A stretch of 64,000 bases of DNA from Bactericera cockerelli (GCA_024516035.1 CM044957.1:50960085-51024084), one strand, 5' to 3'; counted from the stretch's first letter, positions 41,490 through 52,263 are shown. The notes: generated by a model from the sequence alone, not told the origin. Translations and numbers: made by a program.

Positions 41490-41742
41490 TACTGTTGGAC
41501 ACTTGTGCTCTGTGCTGTAGCCTGCCTATCCCGTAGTATGCCACCATTGCCACCCCACTCATGGGCGAGAAGTAACACAATACTTCCCATTTTGGTGCTG
41601 GGTCAAACAGGAGAGCACCGCAAGGTATCTCCTACAAATAACTGTAACCTAAATTTGAATACAATTATTTTGTCTGCTCTGGGGTTCAAACAGGGGATCT
41701 TCTGCATGGTAAACAAGTAACTTACCACTGAGCGCTTCGCGC
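41490..41742 (-). mobile_element. tRNA-derived SINE, family E
   Basis: The minus strand has a diverged head, then 'ggagataccttgcggtgctc', 'ttgacccagcacc' -like text, 'cttctcgcccatgagtgg' and 'ctacgggataggcaggctac', as in 61,671-61,958. Confidence 0.75.
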
Positions 41743-41789
41743 GCTAATCCAAACAATATTCCAACGATAATGAAACTTTGGATTTGGAC

Positions 41790-41930
41790 CAACATAGTAG
41801 CTTCAGCGATAAGGCGGCGGACTTGTAATCTGGAGGTCGTAGGTTTAGGTCTCAGTTCAGCAAAGATTTAGTAAAGCTAGTTCGAGTAGTTGTGACATCA
41901 CGAAACTGATTAACACAAATATGATAAGCA
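41790..41930 (+). mobile_element. tRNA-derived SINE, family D
   Basis: 'gtagcttcagcgataaggcg', 'ggacttgtaatctggaggtc', tail 'gagtagttgtgacatcacga' and 'aacacaaatatgata'. The hairpin-ended repeat begins just after its A-rich end. Confidence 0.82.
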
Positions 41931-41940
41931 TTAAAAAAAA

Positions 41941-42674
41941 CACTGCCAATTATGGACTCTATACTTCCTCGTGATTGTTTCACATTGTTAACACGTGCCA
42001 ATTTTGAGATTTTATACTAAATTACTTGTATCTCCAAAACGACTGCACCGATTTTCTTCAAATTTGTTTTATATGGTAGAAAATCGTTTTTTCTACATTC
42101 TAGAATCCACAAAAATTTCTGTATCGGCAAGTCGTGGTCCTTATTTTTTGACTTTTTTGTCCAAAATTTCGGATTTTCTTAAATATCAGAGTCTAATTAT
42201 AATTAATTAAAAAATATATATAAATAGCCTATGTAAAACAATTATATGCATACACACACAAAAATTTCATTAAAATCGGGTATACCGTTCACGAGATATA
42301 AGCGTTTAAGTAAAAAGTTAGTGGTCAGGCGCATGGGCTCTTTCACCAAGAACCGCTAGTACGAATTCGATGAATTTAAAATGGGACCATCTACAGAATG
42401 TCTCCTAGATGTGTGCAAAATTTCATCAAAATCGGTCGAGTAGTTTCCGAGATTTGCGCGTTACAAGGAATCGTTTTAACAGACCGACAGACCGACAGAA
42501 CGACAGACAGACAGACCGACAGACCGACAGACAGACACAAAACCAAATTTGCTCAGGAGGTTATGAAACGTCCAGAAATCTGAAAAAAAATTGAAATCGG
42601 AGCAAAAAAATATTTTTTTTTACAAAAACGAACACAATACTTCCGATTTCTAATATTAGAAATTTCTCGGAAGT
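41941..42674 (-). mobile_element. Hairpin-ended interspersed repeat, near-full copy
   Basis: Nearly identical to 17,214-17,929; the main differences are the number of GACAGACC units near 42,480-42,535 and a few point changes. It ends at the same hairpin. Confidence 0.85.
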
Positions 42675-42735
42675 AAAATTCAAAACTGTATAAACGAGCT
42701 TATTTCATGACCTTTTTCTGCCACACACGCTCATG

Positions 42736-42765
42736 CGTGCATGACAGGCACGTCTGTCATGCACG
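42736..42765. other. 12-bp perfect hairpin with six-base loop
   Basis: CGTGCATGACAG and its exact complement CTGTCATGCACG flank GCACGT. The surroundings are rich in further ATGCATGC-type palindromes. Confidence 0.8.
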
Positions 42766-43065
42766 TCCGACATGCATGCGTGTACGTGTGGGTCAGGCTT
42801 GATACAAATTGAACAATGAGTAGGGCAAGTGTAGCGAATAGGCTCTGTGACAAGGTGCGTGGGATGGCCTCATCCCTCCCTCCCTCACTTTTGTGTACTA
42901 ATGGCTCAGTCACGCGATGGTGTTTTTAAAATGCTGCGGCTAGCTTTATAGCCCCAGAAGTAGCTACTGTATAAATAAAAGTACATAAATATTACACACT
43001 ATATTTGTATAGTACCTCTATGTATACAATAGTTATATAAGAAATATAATATTATTAGATAATTA

Positions 43066-43330
43066 TAATACAACTTCTCACTCTTCTGTTTTTACTGACC
43101 AGCCATACAAGATTTTTTTTATTTTTCATAATTCTGCAGCGAGCTATTCAAAATAAATTTATAATAATTATAAATATTACATACACTATCTATTTATTTA
43201 GTATACTTTATCTGTTATTATTATAATAATAATACAACTTCTCACATTCTGTTTATACTGACTTGATATACAAGGTGTCTTTAATTCAAAATGCGAACTA
43301 ACTAAAATAAATTTATAATAATTATTTAAA
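43066..43330. repeat. 164-bp tandem duplication
   Basis: 'caacttctca' recurs at 43,071 and 43,235, followed both times by a related stretch ending 'aaaataaatttataataatta'. Confidence 0.75.
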
Positions 43331-43567
43331 CTTCTATAGCTCATATCAAGGATCCAAGTATTTCAGAGGATTTATTAGAAACCTGTGATAAACAAATGTC
43401 AATCTTCCACTGGATTTGTGACCGTTTTCGGCAAAAAAGACCGTTTTCGCATTTGCGAAAAAAATCATCTTGTGCATAAAATTATAGGTAGTTATGTAAA
43501 CTCTTTTGTCAGTTTCAACGTGTTTATCGCTTCTCGACTTTTGGTGACGCATTTTGTGGACACCCTG
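43271..43567. mobile_element. Short TA-flanked element with CAGGGTGTCC-type ends
   Basis: Left end CAAGGTGTCTTTAATTC, right end (complement) CAGGGTGTCCAC; both then share 'aaaatgcg'. TA flanks both sides. It is 297 bp with no coding capacity, related at the ends to 10,299-10,750. Confidence 0.55.
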
Positions 43568-43828
43568 TATAATAAAGCTGTTAAAATTTTCACGCTAGCT
43601 GGCGAGTACCTATTTGAGCCGCGTGTTTTATTATTTTTATTATTAACAGGGGAATAATAATTATTACTATTACCTAGAGATTCATTCTACTGAAAGTCAA
43701 GGCCAAGGTCGCCCGACTACCCTCAGGTCTTGTGTTTTCAAAGCTCTGTTTTTTAACCAGCAATAAATTGTGAGTTGCATAATTAAATTAGTGCTTCTCG
43801 TGCTAAGAAACTCGAATCCGTTATTTAT

Positions 43829-44105
43829 GATTTGCTCAGTGGTAAGATATTCGCTTGCCATGCGGAAAGTCCCGGTATCGAAATCCCGTGTCGACAAGAA
43901 ATGGGAATTCAAAATTTAGTTACAGTTGTTGTTAGTAAGGGATACCTTCCGGTGCGCTCGTGTTGACCCAGCGCCTAAATGGGAAGTATTGTGTCACTTC
44001 TCGCCCATCAGAGTGGAGGCATACTACGGGATGGGCAGGCTACAACCCACAACGTCTACCTACAGTAGCTCGTGTTTCATGGTTTCGAAAAAAAAAGCTC
44101 TGAAA
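43829..44105 (+). mobile_element. tRNA-derived SINE, family E
   Basis: 'tgctcagtggtaagatattc', 'gatatCGAAATCCC'-type B box, then 'ataccttccggtgcgctcgt', 'gttgacccagcgcc' and 'ctacgggatgggcaggctac'. Confidence 0.82.
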
Positions 44106-44154
44106 CAATCATCTCTTTTTTTTAATGAACAGAAAATTTCGTATTGAAAATGCT

Positions 44155-44372
44155 AATGTTTGGGTGGAAGAGATTGCTAGGGGTTGGCTGCAAAAGATTG
44201 CCAGAGGCAATAACCCCGCCCTTTAGTTATGACATATGTTTATATATATTTTTCTTTTATTTTTCCTTTTTATTGTCTAGGTATATTGTTTCCATTTTTT
44301 TTTCATTGTTGTAATAATTATTTGTATTGTACATAATTATGTATTCTTATCTAATAAAGTGTTTCATAATAA
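44155..44372 (+). mobile_element. LINE-like 3' tail
   Basis: It shares 'gggtggaagagattg', 'ggcaataaccccgccc' and 'tctaataaagtgtttcataa' with 17,985-18,195. Confidence 0.6.
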
Positions 44373-44879
44373 TAATTTTGTGAGTAGTTAAGATCTTCTT
44401 CTTTCACTTTGCTATCTCCCAAACCTAATCGGGATCGGCATTTTTTTCAACCCTTTTCCCATGGTTGATATGCCCTTCTTAATGCCAACTCTGTTAAGAG
44501 GGCCAATGATTTATGTTAATAATATCTGGGTATCCTGTAGAAGCATAAGATTAGAACCAGTAGAACCAAGTATCCAAGTAAGTCTAGAAAATTGTTTGGG
44601 ATTTTTGGAGATATAACTGATCATAAAAAAATATCGACAGCGGAAATTCGATGAATTTTATCACCAAATGCAGACAAATTACCTGCAAGGATTTTTTTCC
44701 TCTTTTCTTTGGGTCATTAATTCAAGATAGTACATGTTGTTTTCCAAGGTTCAGTAATTTTATTTTAACATGAATCTAGGTACATTTTCTATTCAGAACC
44801 CAATACAGGCAAAATGGTTGAATGTGTTTCTTCAATTTTATTTTAAAATTTTCATTATCTTAATTGTCAGTTGTCTTCT
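44373..44879. other. AT-rich intergenic DNA
   Basis: A piece near 44,395-44,480 recalls the end of the composite SINE ('cacttt...cccatggttgatatgccctt'). Otherwise nothing is recognised. Confidence 0.35.
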
Positions 44880-45390
44880 CTCCTCTCTCTCTCTGTCTTT
44901 TTTTCTCTTTCTCTTCTATTTTTTCTCTCTCTCTTTCTATCTCTCTCTCCTTCAATTTTTTCTCTCTTTCTTGTCTCTCTCTTTCCTCTCTCTCTTTCTC
45001 TATTTTTTTTTCTCTCTCTCTCCTGTCTATCTCTTCTTACTTTCTCTTTTTCTCTCTAAAAAGTTAGAGCTAATACTAACCAAAAATGTAGCATTTAGAT
45101 TAGGGGATGTAATTTTTTGTAATAATAAAATAAATAAATATTAATAAATTAATTTTTTCAAAATCAATATCTCGATCACTTTCTCTCTCTCTTTTTCTTC
45201 TCTCTTTGTATTCTCTTCTCTTCGTTGCTTATTTCCTGATGCGCCTTTCAGTTTTACCTATCACTTTTCTATTTCTTTCTTCACATTCACCTTCTCCATT
45301 TCTTTCATTGACCTTCTTTTCTCTTCACCTTTTCTTCTTTTCATGCTCGATTTCTCAAGATTTTCTTGTACGCTCCATTGAGCTCTAGGA
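44880..45390 (+). repeat. CT-rich microsatellite stretches
   Basis: Pyrimidine runs at 44,880-45,060 and 45,180-45,360 with an AT-rich gap. The long Leu/Ser/Phe frames are composition artefacts. Confidence 0.8.
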
Positions 45391-45450
45391 ATTTGTGTTC
45401 ATCTCTGTCTTCCAGACCTACTGTTGGTTCATTTGTCTTTTACCTCTAGT

Positions 45451-45685
45451 TCTTCTGGTAGTTCATTTGTGTTTAACCTCCTTTTTTCTATTGGTTTATC
45501 TATTTTCAAATTCTTCCATTGGACCATTATCTTGTGAGCGAGACAGATCGCCATGATTGTCAAATGGTGTTTTTAGGTACAGTTCTTCTGGTAGTTCATT
45601 TATCTTTCAGGTCCATTTCTTCTATTGGTTTAACTGTCTTCAAATTCTTCCATTGGACCATCAATCTTGTGAGCGAGTTAAATTC
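45451..45685. repeat. 133-bp tandem duplication
   Basis: 'tcttctgg' starts at 45,451 and 45,584; both copies contain 'caaattcttccattggacca' and 'tcttgtgagcgag'. Confidence 0.85.
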
Positions 45686-46436
45686 TTTATTAGATAATAA
45701 GACATACCTATGTTTGTACACTTGTACAGTACAAATAATGATTACAAATAAATTAAAAAATGGAATCAATACAAACAATAAAAATAAAAAAATAAAACAC
45801 AAATATGTCCTAACTAAACGGCGCGCGGCGGGGTTATTGCCTATGACAACCTCCTCCACCCAACCCTTATCTGTCTGTATCTCACGGACACGGAACCATT
45901 TTTCTTTTCACCTCCACTCGAGCGAGCGTTATTTATCTTTTGATGTGAGAAATGTCGACAGATAAAAGTGGTTTTCATTTCTGTACGCCTTTCTGCGTTT
46001 CGTCTGCAATTCAATTTGAAACGAGGCACTTGAGAGCTCACATCCCGGCAGATATGATGGTTGTGGTGTTGGTAGCAGTGATGTTTTTGATGTAGGTACG
46101 CCAGGGCTGCCCAAGTGCCCAAACGATATCCAATTTCTAATCGTTTCTCTAATTGTTTTTTCTTACGGTCATTCATAATTATGTGTCAAGACGATTAATT
46201 TGTCAAATAAATAAAGAGTCGGAAAAAAATCATACATTTCATCTGAGCTAACGGAGAAAATGTTTTTTTTTTTTTTTAATAATTATTTTAGAAAAAGTTG
46301 TCTTATTGTCTTATTCGTGTTCATCACAAAATACTGTACCCAACAAATCACCTACCTAACTACTTGAATATGATTTTAGAAAATATTGAACAAAAAAACG
46401 ATTTATTTTATTGACATACTAACTTCACCCCCACAC
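45686..46436. other. Intergenic DNA with LINE-tail fragment
   Basis: At 45,828-45,872 the minus strand carries the LINE-tail blocks ('gggttgggtggaggaggttg', 'ggcaataaccccgcc'). A 111-codon minus frame (45,841-46,176) shows no known motif and is not called a gene. Confidence 0.45.
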
Positions 46437-46500
46437 CCGCGGGCCACTTCGGATTCGGACGACATTGTGGCCCGCGGCCCTGCGTTTGAGCACCCTTGGT
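46437..46500. mobile_element. Possible hAT-type terminal fragment
   Basis: CCGCGGGCCAC and its exact complement (46,467-46,477) form an 11-bp stem, followed by 'cctgcgtttgagcaccctt'. GC-rich text of this kind next to a 'TTTGAGCACCC' phrase resembles ends of some hAT elements. No partner end is seen. Confidence 0.35.
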
Positions 46501-46881
46501 ATACGCGGATGCTATTTATGATGCTGTCGAAAATGATAGCGATGATGATGACGGCGCGAATGATATCATGGCTCTTTGAAGTACCCACGTTGAGGAGCTG
46601 AACAAACAAAATTACACTTGGTTTTCAAAGGCGTTCTTCGGTTGAATGCTGATGTCGTATCGTTTAACCCTTATTAACCCCGCGTTGCATTGACGCAACA
46701 CTGGTGGTAGGCCTAGTTTTTGATTTTTTTCTTTTCTTTGGTTGGTATGTTCGCATTAAAATCACGTGATCTGCAATGTAAACAAAAGATTCTTATCACA
46801 TCAAAAGAAAACATGCTCATTTTGTAAAAGAAGTACAAGCAGAGGAGATAAACGCCAGGGCGTTTATTTTCGGAAATTAAA

Positions 46882-46905
46882 ATGGCTGGACCTTCGAAGG
46901 TAAGT
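46882..46905 (+). CDS. Possible first exon of the piggyBac transposase
   Basis: ATG and five further codons (MAGPSK) are followed at once by the perfect splice donor GTAAGT (46,900-46,905). If real, a transcript could join this start to the downstream C-terminal piece. No clear single acceptor can be chosen from sequence. Confidence 0.4.
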
Positions 46906-47079
46906 TCAATTTTACTTTAAAATTAATTTTATTTTTTATTGTCTGTTTAATTATTTAAATTAATGAAAGCCCCTGGAATCCATAAATACATATTTTGTAG
47001 TCAAAAGTACAATTATTACTGCTCTATGGAACCCCATTTGAGTGTGTTGCATTCTCGCAACGCGGGGTTATTACCATGC

Positions 47080-47463
47080 CTATTTCATATGAACATCAAC
47101 ACACATCGCATAGCGATCCGGGCACTTGATGTCAGTGCTCAAAATACTTGGAATCTATACAACATGTCACATGCTGAGAAAATGACTCAACTCCAGTTCA
47201 AAAGAGCCATTGCAACCTCTTACTTGCGAACTCATGGTGTCCCTCCGACACAAGGAGGCCGACTTGCCCTCAGACCACAGGTGCTACCTGGCTTTGATGA
47301 AGTGAGGTATGACCAAATCGGTCACTTGGTCGTGGTCAATGAAGGCAAGAAACGCCGTCGATGTGCTGGCGCTCATTGTACCAGTATAATCCACACACCC
47401 TGTAGAAAGTGTGATGTAGGTCTTTGTGTAATCTGTTTCGAGACTTATCACAGAAGACCCTAG
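47080..47463 (+). pseudogene. piggyBac transposase C-terminal remnant
   Basis: Part of the 166-codon frame 46,963-47,463. The region from about 47,080 reads ALDVSAQNTWNLYN and LQFKRAIATSYLRTHG, typical of the helical part after the catalytic core. It ends with a Cys-rich zinc-binding domain: CAGAHCTSIIHTPCRKCDVG then LCVICFETYHRRP and a stop. That domain is the piggyBac C-terminal Cys/His finger and looks intact, with CxxxHC, CxxC and CxxCFxxYH spacing. The catalytic Asp residues are absent. The upstream part of the frame is not transposase-like and contains an inverted copy of the subterminal hairpin. Confidence 0.85.
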
Positions 47464-47999
47464 TTTCACCGCTGACATTCTGAGCATGACCCCCTGACGC
47501 TGACATTCTGACCTTTATTCACCAAAAAAGATTTAAAATTGCAATAATTGTTTCTTTCTATTTGTTTTTTTTTATATATTTTTATAACTATGTAAAATCA
47601 TGAATCATAAAACGCTTTCAATTTTTTATTTCAGCTATTTTAAAAAAGTCCTTTTTATACCACTCATTAGCCCCGCGTTGCATCTAAGCAACACCACATT
47701 GTGGAAAAACGGTAATTTGGAGAAAAAAAATTTAAGGAAATTTTTTTATTTAAATTGAGTAATTAACAAGATCCAATAAAAAATTTAATACATTTTAAGA
47801 AAAAAAAACTCGGGTTAATAAGGGTTAAAAAAGATAGCTTGAAAATAAAAAACTACCTACGGAAGCGAAAGAAGAGCAGACAGGGCTGTGTCACATCAAA
47901 AGGGTCAAAGGGACATTATTTTACATACTAACGACGGCTATTTTATTATTATTATTTTTCTCTTGTATTTTTCCTCTCGGGGGTGTGAAGCACCGCGAG

Positions 48000-48530
48000 A
48001 GTTACTATTTACGGACATTTGCTACACTCCATTGAAGTTACTAGGTACGGGCATTTTATACACTTCATTGAAGTTACTATTTACGGACATTTCCTACACT
48101 CCATTGAAGTTACTAGCTAGGTACGGACATTTGCTACACTCCATTGAATTTACTAGGTACGGACATTTGCTATACGTCATTGAATTTATTAGGTACGGAC
48201 ATTTTCTACACTCCATTGAAGTTACTAGGTACGGAAATTTGCTATACTCCATTGAATTTATTAGGTACGGACATTATCTACACTCCATTGAAGTTACTAG
48301 GTACGGACATTTGCTACACTCCATTGAAGTTACTAGGTACGGACATTTGCTATACTCCATTGAAGTTACTAGGTACAGACATTTTCTACACTCCATTGAA
48401 GTTACTATTTACGGACATTTGCTACACTCCATTGAAGTTATTAGGTAAGGACATTTGCTAAACTCCATTGAAGTTACGCGGTACTGACATTTTCTACACT
48501 CCATTGAAGTTACTAAGTAGGGACATTTTC
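48000..48530 (+). repeat. 36-bp minisatellite, about 14 copies
   Basis: The unit is 'gttactaggtacggacattt' plus 'gctacactccattgaa'. Because 36 is a multiple of three, two overlapping frames (47,888-48,448 and 48,144-48,461) stay open with 12-residue repeats. Nothing upstream suggests a gene. Confidence 0.93.
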
Positions 48531-49377
48531 TACACTCTGAAAGAAGCTAAAATTACGGAAATACATAGCGTACGGAAATACCTTTAACAACGAGTTCTTC
48601 TGTACATTGAAAAAATTAAGTCATTGGTGTTACTAGGTCCGGACATTTTCTATATATTTATTTTTATATAATATATATTATTTCCGCACTTCCGTACGCT
48701 TGGTTAAGTTAAGATGAGAAATCTCATTCTTCATGTCAGGAAGATGCTTTCGATTTCGACTACAGCCTTGCCTCAGGAGCACAGAGCCAGGAACAAGTCA
48801 AGCCGAGCCCTGGTAGTATGTACAATTGTACAGGAGTTAACGTCCCGTGAAGACATTCCAGTATTTTGTTCTCAAAAGGAAAAGAGTATTTATAAAGGAA
48901 CATTGGAAGTTAGAATGGAAGAAATAAAAAGATATTATTGTTCCTTTCCTGTTCCAATAAAACAAGAGAGAAACCCCCCCCCCCCTAAAAAAACCAAGCC
49001 TCAAGGACATGTTTTACAAAGAACTGAGTCTATTAAACATGTAGATATACATTATTTACTACAATTTTAATACGAGAACCCAATAACATTTTTGAATTTT
49101 ATTCTTTAAGCCTCATTTTTTACTCGAAGGACATTTTTTTCAATTCTTCTTCTTTTGGTGGACTGTAACAAGCCGCTAGGGCCTAAAACCTCCACGAACC
49201 AGTTTTTTTTTGCACACATTCCGAATCTAGTACATGCATGTTTCACGGAACAATAATAATTATTTTATTATTTTGATGTTGTATAATGTAGGTAGTTATA
49301 TAAAATTTATTTTTTTGTAATGACTTCATACAAAATAAATTTAATTCAATTCAATACAGTTGATAGAGAGCTGAAAG
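48531..49377. other. AT-rich intergenic DNA
   Basis: It contains a 118-codon frame (48,714-49,070) with no recognisable domain; the region is otherwise without named features. Confidence 0.4.
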
Positions 49378-49645
49378 AAATTGAATTGTATGCGCGCCGT
49401 ATTACTATTTTGTATATGCAATGCGCAACAATTGTACCAAATTACATTTCTTGTGAAGTGCAGCTGAAGGGAACCCCGTACAGAAATTGATTGATATTGT
49501 GTGCTTGCCGTATAGCTTCTTGAATATGCAATGCGCAATAAGTGTGTAATTGAATCATTTCATTAATAAAAATTGATTGAAATTGTATGCGTTCCGTGTA
49601 ATTATTGGTATACTATACAATGTGCATTGTTTCTACTAATTTAAT
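49378..49645. repeat. Three-copy diverged tandem repeat
   Basis: 'gtatgcgcgccgta', 'gtgtgcttgccgta' and 'gtatgcgttccgtg' begin related units near 49,387, 49,499 and 49,585, each followed by a phrase like 'tatgcaatgcgcaa'. A single relative lies near 5,905. Confidence 0.75.
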
Positions 49646-49691
49646 TTTCTAGGTTGTTTTTTTAGAAACTGAGGGCGTTCTTTTCATATCG

Positions 49692-50356
49692 TGACGTTCT
49701 TTTAGACATGGCAACTTTTTCCAAAACACTGACACACTAAGACTTTTGTACACATCCCTTGTTAGAAGTAAAATAGAATATGCCACTGTCATCTGGGCTC
49801 CTAAAACAAAGTCCTATGTGTCAATGTTGGAGAATATACAGGCTAAATTGGCTAAATTTTTGCGATCTGCGTTTAGAAAGGAGAATGGTTTCTACCCGAC
49901 ATATCCTAATGCCATATCACATAAACTATTAGCCGAAAATTTGGATCTCCAGAGTCTAGAGGATCGCAGAAAATATAATTATATAATGTTGTTATATAAC
50001 ATCCTAAATAACAATATTGATATACCATCTGCGATGGAACATATATCTTTCAAGGTTCCATTGTTGGGTCTGAGACAGAGAAAACAGTCCCCCTTTTTCT
50101 CCTCTGGAGGTCCTAGTCTAAGCCCGGTATACAGTGACTCAACACTGCCCACAGCCATGGATACTTATAACATATATTCCTCAAATCTGGACTTTGCAGA
50201 CCTACCTAGTGTTTTTAAAGAGAACACAAAAATTTTAATTTGTGAAATCAAATCATAGTTTATAATTTATAATAGATAAGATAGATTTAGACATTTTACT
50301 TAGTAATTGCTCTCGTTTGCAGGGCGTTAAGTAAAATTAAAAAAAAAAAAAAAAAT
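49692..50356 (+). pseudogene. 5'-truncated LINE, RT C-terminal region
   Basis: The frame from about 49,692 to 50,258 encodes the end of a Jockey/CR1-type reverse transcriptase polyprotein: TLRLLYTSLVRSKIEYATVI, then ENIQAKLAKFLRSAF, a Leu-rich LEDRRKYNYIMLLYNILNNN, and IDIPSAMEHISFKVPLLGLR. This 'LYxSLVRxxxEYAxVxW' to 'RRxxxxxxLYxxLN' order is typical downstream of the catalytic domain. The element ends in a run of about 18 As (50,339-50,356). The start is a 5' truncation, as is common for LINEs, so there is no native start codon; the frame itself is uninterrupted. Confidence 0.87.
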
Positions 50357-51107
50357 CACACTGACCTCTATTTTTAAATCTATTATGACCAGTTGATTCT
50401 AATTCTGGTGTATTGTTTTTGGTAGTTTTTTTTTTTTTTTTTCAATTTAACTCTTTTTTTAATAGGAAAATCGTGGAAATAAACTGGCCTAATTGCCGTC
50501 TATCCTATTCAGTTTGACCATGGGCAGGGTAAAGCTGTGTTGACAGACACTGCAATTTTAACATGAAACTCTACATCTATGTGCAGAAAGTTTGCATTCA
50601 GCTTCAGGCTTCGTTGGGTTGCATGCATGAGAGAGATGGAGAAAGATAAACATATAATATGTTAGAGAAGGATGGAAAGAAAAGAAAAGAGAGAAGGAGA
50701 AATAAATATATAAAAGAGAGAGAAAGAGAGAGATAGAAAAAGAAAGAGTAAGGCTTCATAAATGGGTTAGGGAGAGACAGGAGTATAGAAAGAAAGCTAA
50801 ATATGTAGAGGTACATAATATGTATAATGTATATGTATACTCGTATTATGTATGTATGTATATGTTAGATAAAAGAAAAAGACAGAGGAAGAAAAAAAGA
50901 GAGAGAGAAAGCTTTCGAAGCTTGAATAATTTAAGGGACTTGAAAAGCACAAATAAGAGCTTTTCAACTTTCAAAATTTTTCTTTCAAAAATCAGGATTT
51001 TATTTCCAAAGTAGGAAGGACATTTAGGAGGATAATGTAGGGAGGAGTGTATAGGAAAAGAAGAAGAAGAAGAAGAAGAGTACAGTATTTTAGTACAGTA
51101 TTACTAA
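50357..51107. other. AT-rich and purine-rich intergenic DNA
   Basis: Purine-rich GA stretches lie at 50,630-50,745 and 50,868-50,912 and a GAA run at 51,057-51,079. No gene is recognised. Confidence 0.5.
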
Positions 51108-51265
51108 GGGTTGAATTATGAAACAGGATTAGATTTAATTCAAGTGGACACTGTCTCTTAACACGCCTGTTAGTGGGATTTTCAACCAATCACAGCGCAC
51201 TGTAGCTTGAGTTAAGTGATGGTGTCTACTTGGATTAAATCTAATCCTGTTTTATATTTCGGCGC
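51108..51265 (+). repeat. Palindromic repeat family M, full copy
   Basis: The ends are inverted repeats: 'ttatgaaacaggattaga' plus 'tttaa' at left, with a close complement at 51,234-51,257. The middle has 'ttcaaccaatcacagcgcac'. Confidence 0.85.
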
Positions 51266-51288
51266 AAAGAGTCTGCTTTACTTTTAGG

Positions 51289-51527
51289 ACATGAAGTTGG
51301 GTCTCAAAGGATCCGTATGAAAAAAAAAATATGAATATTTTCGTGTCTTTCACGATTGTTTGGGGGTTCCAAAAATAGGGTTCCCGTTGGCCTAGGAAGT
51401 CAAACAAGTGTCAAATTAATTTATTTTTGATAAAGAGTCCATTTCTGTTATAAAAATTGCAATTTTTGAAATTCATGTTAAACTTTTCGTTGGCTCAAAG
51501 TACATGAAATGCATAAGAACTTGATAA
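51289..51527 (+). repeat. Uninterrupted paralogue of the DIRS target
   Basis: It matches 20,741-20,893 and then 27,301-27,391 without a gap; the junction falls at 'tttatttttgataaag'. It therefore shows what the DIRS insertion site looked like before insertion. Confidence 0.88.
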
Positions 51528-51862
51528 AACGATATTATGGAAAAGATTCATCGGACAAAAATGCCGTCCCCAAATATGTTTAAAAAAAGGGAAAGTAAAA
51601 GAAGAAGAGTAAGGTGTTCAAATATGTACAAAAAGTTACAAGGAGTGGTAATGAAGACAAATAAAAGCTATTATAATGACACACTTGAAGAAGATGACAA
51701 TCACATTCGGAAATAGAAAGATTTGACCGTGCTGTGACTACTGTTAGAGTAAAGAGACTCTTTAGTCCTCATTCTTGCAAGATAAACAGAGTATTGTATT
51801 GAAAGTTACATTGTTACACTGACAATGAGAAAACTACGTATTAAATGTAGGTATGACGCAGA

Positions 51863-51964
51863 TGAAAAATAGGAAGGAGGAAAAAAGAGAGATTGCAGTG
51901 AAAGCAAAAGATCAGAGAATTAAAGGAGCACTAAATGTGACAATAGAAACTAACAGATAATCAG

Positions 51965-52022
<58 letters not shown>

Positions 52023-52115
52023 TAGGAAGGAGGAAAAAGAAGATTGCAGTAAAACAAAAGATCAGAGAATTGAAGGAGCACTTAAAGTGACAAGTGGAAA
52101 CAAGTAGACAAGACA
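51863..52115 (+). repeat. 154-bp tandem duplication around (AG)n
   Basis: 'gaaaaataggaaggagg' starts at 51,863 and 52,017; both copies contain 'caaaagatcagagaatt' and 'aaggagcact'. An (AG)n run of about 48 bp lies at 51,968-52,015. Confidence 0.88.
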
Positions 52116-52202
52116 AACAGGAAGAAAGATACAGGGAAGTAAATTAAAAGAGAGAAAGGGATATTTCATGTACAGAGAGGAAAAGGAAGGAAACAGAGAA
52201 TG

Positions 52203-52219
52203 TGGAGAGAGAGAGAAAG

Positions 52220-52263
<44 letters not shown>

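Larger units (their letters stand above)
46668..47824 (+). mobile_element. piggyBac-like deletion derivative with TTAA flanks
   Basis: Both ends are CCCTTATTAACCC in inverted orientation and each is flanked directly by TTAA (46,664-46,667; 47,825-47,828), the piggyBac target. A subterminal hairpin GTTGC-N6-GCAAC within a 'ccccgcgttgc' block lies near each end. The 1,157-bp element retains a possible first exon and the C-terminal part of the transposase. Confidence 0.9.

Noticed and set aside
45841..46176. 111-residue minus-strand gene
   Set aside because: No recognisable domain, and its C-terminal part overlaps a LINE-tail fragment.
47888..48461. 186-residue repeat protein
   Set aside because: Two frames over a 36-bp minisatellite are open at once; no other evidence of coding.
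48714..49070. 118-residue plus-strand gene
   Set aside because: No recognisable domain, signal or neighbour to support it.
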